Assembly (NCBI RefSeq): GCF_023502235.1
Contig: NZ_JAMFLY010000003.1
Span: 62,001-126,000 of the forward strand
DNA: 64,000 nucleotides
Source: Flagellimonas myxillae
GTDB taxonomy: Bacteria > Bacteroidota > Bacteroidia > Flavobacteriales > Flavobacteriaceae
Direction: 5' to 3'
Within the stretch, counting starts at the first letter, position 1, and each line of letters opens with the position of its first letter. Shown piece by piece: positions 8,467-17,533 of the stretch. The position numbers and the translations under genes are program-made. Under the pieces are notes generated by a model. It had not been told where the DNA came from. It saw only the letters and a list, made by a program, of their open reading frames with translations, and ran no database searches.

Positions 8467-9340
8467 AATCCCCAACCTTAACGATCTTTTTGTTGTGGAC
8501 CAAATATTGTTTTTTAAAATCCGATGGATTTTCCCCGCTGATGCGTTTAAAGGTCCTGTTGAAATAAGAAAGGCTTTCGAAACCACATTCATAACAAGCT
8601 TCACTCACATTTTTGCCCATTAGCAACAATCTTTTGGCCTGACTGATTCGGTATTGGTTTAGAAAATTGATAAAGGTGTTACCGGTGGCTTTCTTGAAAT
8701 ACCGACAGAAAGCTTCTTTGCCGAGATTACATTGCTCCGCTACATCCACAATTCCGATTTTCTGTTGGTAATGCTTGTCCACAAATGCATAAATACCCCG
8801 CAACCGGTCTTGTTCCTTTTTCCGAAATTTATTGATGTAAGGCTGTTCATGAAGCAAAAAGAAATCTTGACTATGGGCCAGTTCCCTAAGGATACCGATG
8901 GATTCCATAAAAAACTCAAAAGGGGCAAGGGCGTGAAGCTTTTTCAATCGCTTCCCCACCTTATTTTTGGTTTCCCCCGTAAAGACAATACCGTGTCTTG
9001 ATTTTTCGAAAAGCGCATTGATGCTCCCTAGTTCAGGAATGTTGGCAAGCACGGACTCCTTAAAGCCGGGCTTAATGTGCAAGACTTCTTTTTCATATTC
9101 GGTTTGCACTCCATAATCAAAATTTAAATGGGGAATGTTGGAGCCGATAAAAACCAAATCGCTATCCGAATAATTGGAAATGCTATCCCCCACGTGCCTG
9201 GTGGCACTGGCACCTTCAATGAAGACAAGCTCATACTCAGGATGGAAATGCCAGTAAAAAAGATGGTTCAACCTAGGGTGGTGCAAAAGTCGAAAAGGAC
9301 TTTTGGAATCGGGCGATATGGTCTCCAGCTGCACCTTCAT
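8465..9340 (-). CDS. AraC-family transcriptional regulator
   Basis: 291 residues from ATG 9340 (MKVQLETISPD); an ATG at 9358 and a TTG at 9388 are alternatives. The N-terminal ~150 residues form a cupin-like sensor (HFHPEYELVFIEGASATRHVGD). The C-terminal ~100 residues hold two HTH motifs: GIVDVAEQCNLGKEAFCRYFKKATG and VSEACYECGFESLSYFNRTFKRISG. Layout matches AraC/XylS regulators of catabolic genes. It is divergent from the phytanoyl-CoA-type dioxygenase gene, its probable target. Confidence 0.92.
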   Translation of the reverse strand: MKVQLETISPDSKSPFRLLHHPRLNHLFYWHFHPEYELVFIEGASATRHVGDSISNYSDSDLVFIGSNIPHLNFDYGVQTEYEKEVLHIKPGFKESVLANIPELGSINALFEKSRHGIVFTGETKNKVGKRLKKLHALAPFEFFMESIGILRELAHSQDFFLLHEQPYINKFRKKEQDRLRGIYAFVDKHYQQKIGIVDVAEQCNLGKEAFCRYFKKATGNTFINFLNQYRISQAKRLLLMGKNVSEACYECGFESLSYFNRTFKRISGENPSDFKKQYLVHNKKIVKVGD

Positions 9341-9382
9341 TTTAACTTTACTATGCATTAAATTAAAAATATGAACAGTAAA

Positions 9383-9409
9383 TATCAAAATAATTCAAAT
9401 TTGTATCAA
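9383..9409. promoter_or_regulatory. Direct repeats TATCAA at 21-base spacing, candidate AraC sites
   Basis: TATCAA at 9383-9388 and 9404-9409, in the AraC-dioxygenase intergenic region. Two helical turns between identical half-sites is the usual geometry for AraC-family dimers. Confidence 0.35.
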
Positions 9410-9417
9410 TATTGAGG

Positions 9418-9448
9418 TTGAGAAACAACAAGGTCCTTTCTAGTTTTA
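9418..9448 (+). promoter_or_regulatory. Putative promoter of the dioxygenase gene
   Basis: TTG at 9418-9420, 20 bases, TAGTTTTA at 9441-9448 (one base off TAnnTTTG). It begins just downstream of the TATCAA repeats, fitting activation by the divergent AraC protein. Confidence 0.4.
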
Positions 9449-9484
9449 CCCTATCGAATTTGGAAGTCAAAAAAATCAGAAACC

Positions 9485-10456
9485 ATGGGAAAAGAATCAA
9501 AATTGGAAATGGCCAACAAGGCCCATGAAGAAATTCCTGGCAATCCCTCCACGGCAACCAGTAGCAAAATCAGACTAAACGACCGCTCCAAAGGTCAACC
9601 TCTTCGCGTACTATCTGAAGCGGATTGGGACTTTTGGGTGCATAATGGATACATTGTAATCAAGAATGCCATTCCCAAAGAGCAAGTCCAGGCCACGGCG
9701 GATTTTATCTGGGAATTTGATGAAAAGAACCCCAATGATACCAAAACCTGGTATGCCCCACCACGGGCAGAAATGAAGATGAAGGAACTTACCGGAACGG
9801 GCATGGTGGAGGTGTATAACCATCAGCATTTATGGAACAACAGGCAAATGCCAAAGGTTTACGATGCCTTTGTGGATGTTTGGGGCACCGAAAAATTATG
9901 GGTGACCATAGATCGCGCCAACCTGAATTTTCCCTTGCAAGAGGGAGTAAAGAAAAAAGGATTCATCCATTGGGATTATGACCCCGAAACCAAACCCCAA
10001 AATGTGCAAGGTGTATTGGCCCTTGCAGACCAGACGGATGAAAATATGGGTGGATTTCAATGTATACCGTGGCTTTATAGGAATTATGACACCTGGAAAC
10101 TGACCCAACCCGAAGACAGGGATCATTTTCAGCCCAGTTTGGAAGGTTTGGAGGATAAAATTGTAAAAGTGAAAATGGAAGCAGGGGACTTGTTGATTTT
10201 CAATAGCTTGGAACCCCACGGTATACGGCCTAACCTGTCCGGGAACAAAGTACGGGTCGCCCAGTACATCTCCATGATGCCGGCCGAAGAAGACAATGAG
10301 GCTTTGCGACAATGGCGAATCAATTCATGGAAACACCGAATAGCGCCTGAGGGATATGCCTTCCCCGGGGACCCGCGTAATTGGGAGCAAGAGAAATACG
10401 AAACTGCAAAATTGAGCCCATTGGGAGAAAAATTATTAGGGCTAAAGAAGTGGTAA
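9485..10456 (+). CDS. Phytanoyl-CoA dioxygenase (PhyH) family protein
   Basis: 323 residues. Fe(II)/2-oxoglutarate oxygenase fold: the iron triad is visible as H162 and D164 in FIHWDYD and H245 in LEPHGIRPN, with R257 in KVRVAQY placed to bind 2-oxoglutarate. The family hydroxylates small molecules or acyl chains; the substrate here is unknown. Starts with a polar ~40-residue extension without a signal peptide, so probably cytoplasmic. Divergent from the AraC regulator and followed by a SulP transporter with its own promoter. Confidence 0.9.
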   Translation: MGKESKLEMANKAHEEIPGNPSTATSSKIRLNDRSKGQPLRVLSEADWDFWVHNGYIVIKNAIPKEQVQATADFIWEFDEKNPNDTKTWYAPPRAEMKMKELTGTGMVEVYNHQHLWNNRQMPKVYDAFVDVWGTEKLWVTIDRANLNFPLQEGVKKKGFIHWDYDPETKPQNVQGVLALADQTDENMGGFQCIPWLYRNYDTWKLTQPEDRDHFQPSLEGLEDKIVKVKMEAGDLLIFNSLEPHGIRPNLSGNKVRVAQYISMMPAEEDNEALRQWRINSWKHRIAPEGYAFPGDPRNWEQEKYETAKLSPLGEKLLGLKKW

Positions 10457-10510
10457 GATCACCAAATCCTTAAAAATGAGGCTATTTATGGCTAGCTTAG
10501 GGAATAATGG

Positions 10511-10518
10511 TATTTTTG
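10511..10518 (+). promoter_or_regulatory. -7 element TATTTTTG of the SulP gene
   Basis: Exact TAnnTTTG match 20 bases before the ATG at 10539. The -33 region only shows TTTA at 10485-10488. Confidence 0.5.
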
Positions 10519-10538
10519 CCCGCTTCAAGTAGAAAGAC

Positions 10539-12119
10539 ATGAAGAAGTACCTCAACCTTTTCGACTTTTCCCAAAAAGTAAACTACCGCACCGAAGTGCT
10601 TTCTGGATTGACCGTGGCCTTGGCCTTGGTGCCAGAAGCAATTGCCTTTGCCTTGATTCCCGGTTTTTCGCCCCTAACGGGCTTATATGCCGCCTTTGTC
10701 TTGGCATTGGTCACCTCCATTTTGGGAGGACGCCCGGGTATGATATCTGGGGCAACTGGTGCAGTGGCCGTTATTTTTGTCGGCTTGATTTTGGAACTCA
10801 AACAAACGTTTCCAGGCATTGAGCCCACCACAATTCTAAACTATGTTTTTGCTACGGTAATCATTGCCGGGGTCATCCAGATTTTGGCAGGGGTATTGCG
10901 ATTGGGGAAGTTCATCCGACTGGTTCCCCATCCGGTGATGTTTGGATTTGTAAATGGGTTGGCCATTATCATTTTTATGGCACAGTTTCCAAATTTTTAT
11001 GATAAAGGAACCGGAGAATTGTTGTCTGGGGCTTCATTGTATACCATGCTTGGGTTAACCGTTTTGACCATGATCATCATTTGGGGTTTCCCCAAACTGA
11101 CCAAGGCCGTACCATCTTCTTTGTTGGCCATAATCGTTGTTTCGGCCATTGTAATTGGATTTGGAGTTGACACCTTAACGGTGGCCGATACCATGCAAGA
11201 AGGTGAAAGTATTAAAGGAGGGTTTCCTCCATTGTCCATTCCTAAAATCCCCTTTACCCTGGATACTTTCATGATTGTAATTCCCTATGCCGCCATTGTT
11301 GCTGGGGTTGGTCTGATTGAAAGTTTGCTTACCCTTAATATTATTGATGAGATTACCGAAACACGAGGAAGCGGCAACAAGGAATGTGTTGCCCAAGGGA
11401 CTGCAAATATCCTTTCCGGATTCCTTTCCGGGATGGGTGGATGCGCCATGATCGGACAGAGCTTGATCAACACCTCCTCTGGGGCGAGGGCGCGACTTTC
11501 AGGAATCACTGCAGCAGTAATGCTTTTGGTGTTTATTATGTTTGGCAGCAATCTTATCGAACGCCTACCGATGGCCGCATTGGTCGGTTTAATGTTCATG
11601 GTGGCCATTGGAACCTTTGAGTGGGCCAGTTTCAAGACCTTTAGAAAAATGCCAAATTCCGATGTGATTGTGATGGTTTTGGTGACATTGATTACCGCGA
11701 TAACCCATAATTTGGCCATAGCGGTTTTGTTGGGGGTAATTATTTCTGCCTTGGCCTATTCTTGGGAAAATGCAAAGCGTATCCGAGCTAGAAAACATGT
11801 GGATGAGGACGGTGTTAAACACTATGAAATATATGGTCCGTTGTTCTTTGGGTCCACTACCTTGTTTGCAGAAAAATTTGATGTGCAAAACGACCCAACC
11901 GAGGTAATCATCGATTTTCGTGAAAGCCGTGTTGCCGATATGTCGGGGATAGAAGCCCTGAACAAGATTACTGAACGCTATGCCAAAGCAGGCAAAAAGG
12001 TGCATTTAAGGCATTTGAGCAAGGATTGTATTCGATTGCTGAAAAATGCCGAAGACATTATCGAGGTCAATGTACTGGAAGATCCAACCTATAAGGTTGT
12101 TGTGGATAAAATAAACTAA
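10539..12119 (+). CDS. SulP-family anion transporter with STAS domain
   Basis: 526 residues. Inner-membrane carrier for sulfate, bicarbonate or a related anion. The N-terminal signature LTVALALVPEAIAFALIPGFSPLTGLYA, split over residues ~24-52, and GGRPGMISGATGA are typical of Sulfate_transp. The last ~100 residues (EVIIDFRESRVADMSGIEALNKI) form the cytoplasmic STAS domain. Length is normal. No carbonic anhydrase or sulfate-assimilation gene is adjacent, so the ion cannot be told from context. Confidence 0.94.
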   Translation: MKKYLNLFDFSQKVNYRTEVLSGLTVALALVPEAIAFALIPGFSPLTGLYAAFVLALVTSILGGRPGMISGATGAVAVIFVGLILELKQTFPGIEPTTILNYVFATVIIAGVIQILAGVLRLGKFIRLVPHPVMFGFVNGLAIIIFMAQFPNFYDKGTGELLSGASLYTMLGLTVLTMIIIWGFPKLTKAVPSSLLAIIVVSAIVIGFGVDTLTVADTMQEGESIKGGFPPLSIPKIPFTLDTFMIVIPYAAIVAGVGLIESLLTLNIIDEITETRGSGNKECVAQGTANILSGFLSGMGGCAMIGQSLINTSSGARARLSGITAAVMLLVFIMFGSNLIERLPMAALVGLMFMVAIGTFEWASFKTFRKMPNSDVIVMVLVTLITAITHNLAIAVLLGVIISALAYSWENAKRIRARKHVDEDGVKHYEIYGPLFFGSTTLFAEKFDVQNDPTEVIIDFRESRVADMSGIEALNKITERYAKAGKKVHLRHLSKDCIRLLKNAEDIIEVNVLEDPTYKVVVDKIN

Positions 12120-12129
12120 TGGGGTTTCC

Positions 12130-12408
12130 TTAGTTGGAAAAAATCAGGTAACCCACAAAAACAAAGAAGGCTAATACAAAAAGGGTTAAAAAGTACATAC
12201 GTATTTCCATAAGACGATCCCTTTTGGCCTGTGCAATAATCTTATCCCTTATTTTCTTTTGTTCAAATGGCGTAAGTTCCTTGAAGTGCAGCTGGGTTTC
12301 ATTGGTGTAACCTTCATAAGCCTCCCTAATTTCACTGTAACTGCGTCTTTTCCGCAATAAAGCGCGGTTCGCTTTTACGACTAACATTGGTTGACTTGCT
12401 GAACCCAT
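12130..12408 (-). CDS. Small protein with C-terminal membrane helix, unknown
   Basis: 92 residues. A basic, helical N-terminal part (NRALLRKRRSYSEIREAYEGY, FEQKKIRDKIIAQAKRDR) is followed by one hydrophobic helix at ~70-90, giving a tail-anchored layout with the N-terminus inside. Convergent with the SulP gene (10-base gap). Conserved-looking but not recognised. Confidence 0.65.
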   Translation of the reverse strand: MGSASQPMLVVKANRALLRKRRSYSEIREAYEGYTNETQLHFKELTPFEQKKIRDKIIAQAKRDRLMEIRMYFLTLFVLAFFVFVGYLIFSN

Positions 12409-12464
12409 GGGTTATTCTTTATCTATGGGTAGCGAAAATCCGATTTTGTTACAACAAGCAAGGA

Positions 12465-13073
12465 TCAGTTGTTTCTTAACCTGCCATTAAAAACGCTAAT
12501 ATTTGGATTGATTGGATTACCCGATGCCCTTCGCATCATGGTAATTTGCCCGGCATGGTAAATGCAATCCGATAGCATCCCGTTGATCATGTTCCAATAG
12601 GGAAATGCACTTTGGTTGTCCCCACGTTGAAAGATGACCTTAAAGTTTTCAAAGTCCTCGGCCTTTTTGCCTGCCATGGATACACTGGCTGCTTTTAGGT
12701 TTTCCAAAGTTTTTTTTCGCAACTCTTCATAGGACAATTTTGAAAAATCGGCAGGGCGCACATTGGGTTTGGCCAGCGGTGCGTTTTTGATCATCTCGGA
12801 CATTCCGTAAATATGGAAAAGGGTTTCCATAATAGTTCTTCCGTCCTCTGATGGTTTATAGGCCAAGTCCTTTTCCGTTAAATCTTTGGTGGCCCAATGG
12901 TACCGGAACCCAAGACCATCGATCATTCTGGCTGCCACATTACCAGGGCTATAATCAGCCGGGTAATCCGGAATTTGGTGGTATGGCAATTCTTCTTGCG
13001 CGTTCATGGTATTGATTAAAAATAAGGAAAGAAACAGAATCTTGGCAATGGTGAGCGGGTTCTTGGTTGTCAT
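12465..13073 (-). CDS. Secreted DinB-like four-helix protein
   Basis: 202 residues from ATG 13073, chosen because it begins a signal peptide ending near MNAQEE; the TTG-type upstream start at 13136 would add 21 polar residues. The body has DinB/YfiT features: an early histidine (RYHWATKDL), TIMETLFHIYGMSEMI and the C-terminal H in DCIYHAGQITMMR, forming the usual His triad for a divalent metal. The family is linked to thiol chemistry and damage responses, but an exported member has no known role. One of three DinB-like genes here. Confidence 0.82.
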   Translation of the reverse strand: MTTKNPLTIAKILFLSLFLINTMNAQEELPYHQIPDYPADYSPGNVAARMIDGLGFRYHWATKDLTEKDLAYKPSEDGRTIMETLFHIYGMSEMIKNAPLAKPNVRPADFSKLSYEELRKKTLENLKAASVSMAGKKAEDFENFKVIFQRGDNQSAFPYWNMINGMLSDCIYHAGQITMMRRASGNPINPNISVFNGRLRNN

Positions 13074-13153
13074 ATTCTTTTTTAAATAGGCAGTCAAATT
13101 AACCGTTTTGTAGGTGACCTCCCAGTGTTTTGACAAACATTTAGCATAATGGA

Positions 13154-13642
13154 TTACCTACTGAAGTTTAATTCCATTGTTGACCCTTCTTCCAATTTAT
13201 CCCATTGTTCAAGGAGGTCGTTGAGGTTTTCTTGGATTCGACCCAAGGTTTCCGAAGTAAGATCAGGGGGATAGGGGAGTCCGTTTTCGGCAAGGATTTC
13301 CTTCAGCGTACTTATCAAATCAAAATCCCCTGCGCCGTTTTGCATGGCAGTCGTCAACAGGTTTACGATGTGTTCCGTTTGAAGGGACTCGACAGGTAGA
13401 TTGTCAGGAATCAGCTCTTCCGGTCTTTGGTCTCTTGGCAATTCAAAATCCTCAATATTGAATCCGCTTGCCAATAGTCCATAGAATGCTTGGGTGAAAC
13501 CCAAAACAGTTTCCACCGCAAAATGGGCGAAGTCGTGGATTTCAAAATTGGGATGTATCTCCGACCAAGTGGTACTGCCATCCTCCCTAATGCAGTTAAG
13601 AATACTGGGCTTGCCCCTTCTTTTTTTAAATTGAATTTTCAC
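13154..13642 (-). CDS. Conserved hypothetical cytoplasmic protein
   Basis: 162 residues from GTG 13642. Starts with a basic stretch (MKIQFKKRRGKPS), followed by WSEIHPNFEIHDFAHFAVETVLGF and a helical acidic C-terminus. The HDFAHFAVE segment has two histidines and a glutamate in metal-site-like spacing. No signal peptide or membrane helix. Not recognised beyond that. Confidence 0.65.
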   Translation of the reverse strand: MKIQFKKRRGKPSILNCIREDGSTTWSEIHPNFEIHDFAHFAVETVLGFTQAFYGLLASGFNIEDFELPRDQRPEELIPDNLPVESLQTEHIVNLLTTAMQNGAGDFDLISTLKEILAENGLPYPPDLTSETLGRIQENLNDLLEQWDKLEEGSTMELNFSR

Positions 13643-13690
13643 GGTTCTAAAAAACTCAGATTGATTTTAAGATTGGGTTAATGGGTTTCC

Positions 13691-14077
13691 CTACTCGACA
13701 CACCCCTGATAAAAGGGCGCAAAAGGATGGATTTCGAGCTTGAAGAGTTTATGTTGAATGGCCACATCTTCATAAAGCATATTTTTCACTTCCTGCAGAC
13801 CGCTTCCTTTAATGATCAGCATTCCGGTATCACTATAGCGTGCTCCTACGGAAATCTTTTTTTCCTTGCGAAGCTTTGAGAGAAATGAGGAGTGCTCTTT
13901 AAAATAAGCTTGCTCATGGGGTTGTTTGTCAGCATCCCAGCTTTCTCCTAAAGTATATAGGGCAACAAAGTAAGATGTTGCTTTTTCGGTTTCTTGGGAA
14001 AACAAAAGAATGGGAATACAAAGCAGGGGCAAAAGAACCAACAGCTTCTTTATATTGATTAAGTGAATACCTTTCAT
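13691..14077 (-). CDS. Secreted YCII-related protein
   Basis: 128 residues from ATG 14077, which opens a signal peptide (NIKKLLVLLPLLCIPILLFSQ); a TTG at 14113 would overlap the next gene. The mature part (YFVALYTLGESWD, QAYFKEHSSFLSKLRKEKKI, GARYSDTGMLIIKG) resembles the YCII ferredoxin-like fold. Function unknown. It follows the lipocalin-like gene at 14805 with a 17-base gap and probably shares its transcript. Confidence 0.7.
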   Translation of the reverse strand: MKGIHLINIKKLLVLLPLLCIPILLFSQETEKATSYFVALYTLGESWDADKQPHEQAYFKEHSSFLSKLRKEKKISVGARYSDTGMLIIKGSGLQEVKNMLYEDVAIQHKLFKLEIHPFAPFYQGCVE

Positions 14078-14094
14078 GATGGTAGGATTTTGTT

Positions 14095-14805
14095 TTATTC
14101 CCGAAGACTCCAAATTTCGTATAAGGGAGCTCCCTTGCTACTGAACCCCGAATGGTGCCAATTGCCTTCTTTAAGATCAAAATCAAAAACAAGGCTGGCC
14201 CCGACGCGTGAATTGTCCCTAGAGAAAAACTCTATGTTTTCTGTATATTTTCCATCGACGGTGGTATAGTTTCCTCCCCCGGTTCCCATAAACTGTTTGG
14301 TTTCCGTGTTATAGGCAATCCATTGGAAACGCGTCCCAGAAAGAATTTTCATGGTTTTTCGAGGCCGGTTGGTGTCCCTGGACCTCAGCTCCCCGTTTTG
14401 TTTTCTGCCCGACATTAACCAAGCCCCAGCCAAGGCACCGGGCGAGCCATCATCAATGCGGGTCCAAACCAAATCATGATCCTTCGCTTTCAAGGTATTT
14501 TCGTCCAGTTCAATTTCAAAGACCACCTTGGTTCCGACCCTTTCCGGTTTTTGGGTGTCGAATTCCACGGTCTCTGTCAAGGTGGATCCGTCGAGTTCCC
14601 ACGCCCCACCATTGGTGCTTATAAAAGCTCCGTTTTTAGCATCGAACCAAGTAGCAACTTGGTAGCCATCAGAAAAAATAACTACAATCCGAACGGATTG
14701 ACCATTTTCGTTGGTGCTGATATTTTCCCAAGCCCCCAATAAACTTTGACCGTAATGGGAGCTGATAAAAAGGCAAGCGATTAAAGAGAGTGCGAATTTT
14801 TTCAT
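14095..14805 (-). CDS. Secreted protein with two repeated beta domains
   Basis: 236 residues from ATG 14805 (MKKFALSLIACLFISS signal). Two similar halves are visible: LLGAWENIS...WFDAKNGAFISTNGGAW...LTETVEFDTQKPERVGTKVVFEIEL, and LAGAWLMSGRK...WIAYNTETKQFMGTGGGNY...YTENIEFFSRDNSRVGASLVFDFDL. This points to internal duplication of a lipocalin-like unit of ~105 residues. Probably periplasmic or surface; ligand unknown. Confidence 0.75.
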   Translation of the reverse strand: MKKFALSLIACLFISSHYGQSLLGAWENISTNENGQSVRIVVIFSDGYQVATWFDAKNGAFISTNGGAWELDGSTLTETVEFDTQKPERVGTKVVFEIELDENTLKAKDHDLVWTRIDDGSPGALAGAWLMSGRKQNGELRSRDTNRPRKTMKILSGTRFQWIAYNTETKQFMGTGGGNYTTVDGKYTENIEFFSRDNSRVGASLVFDFDLKEGNWHHSGFSSKGAPLYEIWSLRE

Positions 14806-14841
14806 GGGTTGGCCGTATCTATACCCATAAAAATACCCAAC

Positions 14842-14857
14842 CTTGGGCAATCCCAAG
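14842..14857. promoter_or_regulatory. Palindrome CTTGGG-CAAT-CCCAAG
   Basis: Six-base perfect arms, 37 bases upstream of the secreted-protein ATG at 14805 on the minus strand. Candidate operator. Confidence 0.25.
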
Positions 14858-14873
14858 ACAATTTAACATAAAA

Positions 14874-14897
14874 TTGACTTGGCTTTCGCCAAGTCAA
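14874..14897 (-). terminator. Terminator of the cytochrome c gene
   Basis: Perfect ten-base stem TTGACTTGGC/GCCAAGTCAA with a GAAA tetraloop on the minus strand, then ATTTTAT. Lies 27 bases after the cytochrome stop codon. Confidence 0.65.
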
Positions 14898-14923
14898 ATA
14901 GTCTGATAATTAAATATTTAGGA

Positions 14924-15403
14924 TTATAGGGTGCGCAAATACTCTGCAATATCCCGAGCTTCTTCTTCGGAAAGATTTTGGTTGAGCATGATGGCATTGT
15001 TATACTCTTTCAACAACGCCTTGGCAATTGGATCTTCGCGCAACATACCATCAGGGTTAAGGATCATGTTCATGACCCACGCTGGACTACGTCGTTCGTA
15101 AACCCCTTTGACTGCAGGACCGATCATACGTTGGTCCACCATGTGGCAGGCCACACATATGGAATTGAAACTAGCTTCTCCCCGAGCAGCCATTTCCTCG
15201 TCAATAGCATCTGGAAAAGTCAGATCTTTGATGGGTCCAACCCCATTGTTGTCCAAATCCACAGGCACACCTTGGGCGGCATCTGCTTTATTATCTTCTG
15301 TTTTGGAGCGACTTACTTCAAAGCCATCCTTTTTTTCTTCCTTTTTTCCTCCGCAGCTTGCAACAAAGGCTGCCAATGCTAAGAACACTAGTATTTTTTT
15401 CAT
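14924..15403 (-). CDS. Lipoprotein cytochrome c, class I
   Basis: 159 residues. Lipobox VASC (Cys 17) followed by a charged flexible linker (~18-60). One heme site, CVACH (C83, C86, H87), with candidate axial methionine near NPDGM or AIMLNQ. A membrane-tethered periplasmic electron carrier. In flavobacteria similar proteins accompany nitrous oxide reductase or terminal oxidases, but neither is in the window. Single gene with its own terminator. Confidence 0.88.
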   Translation of the reverse strand: MKKILVFLALAAFVASCGGKKEEKKDGFEVSRSKTEDNKADAAQGVPVDLDNNGVGPIKDLTFPDAIDEEMAARGEASFNSICVACHMVDQRMIGPAVKGVYERRSPAWVMNMILNPDGMLREDPIAKALLKEYNNAIMLNQNLSEEEARDIAEYLRTL

Positions 15404-15511
15404 TTCGCTAAATTGTGTTGTAGTCAGTTGAATTTGTAGGCACTAAGATAACCAAATGGTCAAAACTTTTTTGTTATTTATTATGATGCCCGTAACATTC
15501 GGAGGGAACCT

Positions 15512-16474
15512 TTAGGTGAGGGAGTCGAAAAACTGCAATGCCCTGGTTTCCGAATAACAGATGTTGTGCTTTCCCCAAAAACCTACATGGCCACCATATT
15601 TGGGGACTTCCAAATGAATAAGCTCGCTCTTTTCCGCTTCAGCAATTGGATAACAATCCTTCCCAAGAAAAGAGTCGTCCGCAGCGTTGATGATAAGCGA
15701 GGGCACTTGAATGTTGTTTAAAAACTGAAGGGAACTACACTTGGCATAATAGTCCAGTGCATCCTCAAAATTGTGGGCTCGACTAGTGTACACATCATCA
15801 AAATCCTTTAAGGTTTTGATCGATTTTATATCCGATGTGGAAATCAATTCTGGAAACATTTGCTGTTTCACCCGAAGTTTTGCGAGTAGATGTCTTTTAA
15901 ATCGTCGGGCGTACAACACATTTTTGAAGGTCAAAAGTTGTTCACAGGAATCGCGTAGGCTACAAGGAACAGAAACAGCCACCGCACCCTTAATTTCGGT
16001 TGGGATTTGAATGCCTTCTCCCAAATATTTAAGGGACAAATTCCCGCCCAAACTAAAACCCTTAAGATAAATGCTCCCATAGACCTTGGTTTTCAGAATA
16101 TGTTCAATGATCTGGTGCAAGTCGGAGGTAGCACCGCTGTGGTAGGAACGATACCTTAGATTGGGTTCCCCACTGCATCCCCGGTAATTCACCGCACAGG
16201 CATCATATCCATTTTCGTTGAAAAGTTTGGCACTTCCAGTGATGTATGGCCGCTGGGCATCACCTTCAAGGCCATGCAATAAAACAACCAATTTCTGGTG
16301 GGGTGGGGCGGCGTAACTCCAGTCCAGGTCCAAAAAGTCACCATCAGAAAGGGTAATACGCTCCCTGGATTGGACAGGGTTCTTCACCTGTCTAAAGAGA
16401 CCGTTATAGATGGTTGCCAAATGTCCATTCTTGAAAAAGAGGGGCGGACTATAACTTGAGGGAACAATGGGCAT
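15512..16474 (-). CDS. YheT/ABHD-type alpha/beta hydrolase
   Basis: 320 residues. Begins FFKNGHLATIYNGLFR, the family N-terminus. LLHGLEGDAQRPYI gives the oxyanion loop, nucleophile S141 in GFSLGGN, acid in NAADDSF and histidine in GGHVGFWGK. Probable cytoplasmic esterase or lipase. Its ATG overlaps the stop of the bestrophin gene by one base (TAATG), so the two are translationally coupled. Confidence 0.9.
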   Translation of the reverse strand: MPIVPSSYSPPLFFKNGHLATIYNGLFRQVKNPVQSRERITLSDGDFLDLDWSYAAPPHQKLVVLLHGLEGDAQRPYITGSAKLFNENGYDACAVNYRGCSGEPNLRYRSYHSGATSDLHQIIEHILKTKVYGSIYLKGFSLGGNLSLKYLGEGIQIPTEIKGAVAVSVPCSLRDSCEQLLTFKNVLYARRFKRHLLAKLRVKQQMFPELISTSDIKSIKTLKDFDDVYTSRAHNFEDALDYYAKCSSLQFLNNIQVPSLIINAADDSFLGKDCYPIAEAEKSELIHLEVPKYGGHVGFWGKHNICYSETRALQFFDSLT

Positions 16475-17475
16475 TAATATAGGATATTGTGCATGGGCTT
16501 TATTTTGGGAGGAAGGTTTTCTTCATCCAACATATCCCGCAGATCAATTTCAATGGTTCTGCACAAAGCGGTCATGGGCACGTCGTTGATCCGCCCTTCA
16601 AAAGGATCCTCGCTGTTGCTGCCCACTTTTTCCATGGTTGAAAATATCCAGGATATCAAAATGGAAAAGAAGATCATTAAAACAATGTACCACCAGTTGT
16701 TTCCAGAATCCAATTCCTTCAGTTGGGTTTCGAACACGTTCAACAATCCAAAGGGAAGCAAAAGCAAAAAAATCCAAGTAAAGACGGTGCTGAAATACGC
16801 ATATTGTCTGGGAAAAGGAGTATTCTTGATGCGTTCGCACTTGCCTTGAAGATTGTACATTTCCTCCAGATTTCCATGGAAAACTTGCTTATCGAACTCT
16901 GTTATTTTTCCTTCAGCCAATAATTTCTTCAGATGCTGACCTTGCTTTTTAATCAGATGGGTCGCCACATTTTTCCTGTTTTCCAAACCATCAACTTCTG
17001 CTGGGCTCAATAACATGTCCATGCCGGTGCAGACCGGATTTCGTTCCCCGTGCCTGTCAAACAAGCGTTCAACCGCCCTGTTTTCCCGAATGGAAAAGCT
17101 GGAGGGTTGCCTAAGTTGGATGCGAAGGGCGTTGATCCACGCAATATGTCGGTAAATTAGTGCCACTTGTGCCGCCCGATCGTTTTCCACAAAACTCAGC
17201 ACATTATTGGCCCAGGTACGTGAGTAGTTCACAATACCGCCCCAAATTTTTCTTGCCTCCCAAAAACGATCATAGCTTTGACTGTTTTTGAAACCTATAT
17301 AAAAGGCCACAGCAATACCAATAACGGAAAGGGGCTGAAATGGAATATCGATGTGGGTCCATCCACAAACGTGATAGAGATAAAAAATGATGGCAGCATA
17401 GAAGGTAAAAAAGAGAAGGTTTTTCCAAGCAAACCTTAAAATAAGGGACCAGCTAATATTCCGTTTGATGTACAT
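16474..17475 (-). CDS. Bestrophin-family channel
   Basis: 333 residues. Predicted homo-oligomeric ion channel of the inner membrane (bacterial members conduct cations or anions). The family motif NSQSYDRFWEARKIWGGIVNYSR, split around residues 60-85, is clear, with hydrophobic helices near the N-terminus and at ~225-295. First gene of a two-gene unit with the YheT hydrolase. Confidence 0.9.
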   Translation of the reverse strand: MYIKRNISWSLILRFAWKNLLFFTFYAAIIFYLYHVCGWTHIDIPFQPLSVIGIAVAFYIGFKNSQSYDRFWEARKIWGGIVNYSRTWANNVLSFVENDRAAQVALIYRHIAWINALRIQLRQPSSFSIRENRAVERLFDRHGERNPVCTGMDMLLSPAEVDGLENRKNVATHLIKKQGQHLKKLLAEGKITEFDKQVFHGNLEEMYNLQGKCERIKNTPFPRQYAYFSTVFTWIFLLLLPFGLLNVFETQLKELDSGNNWWYIVLMIFFSILISWIFSTMEKVGSNSEDPFEGRINDVPMTALCRTIEIDLRDMLDEENLPPKIKPMHNILY

Positions 17476-17533
17476 TGCAGTTAGGTTAGTTGATTAACAC
17501 TTACCAAAATACAAAGAAAAGTAGGAAATAAAA

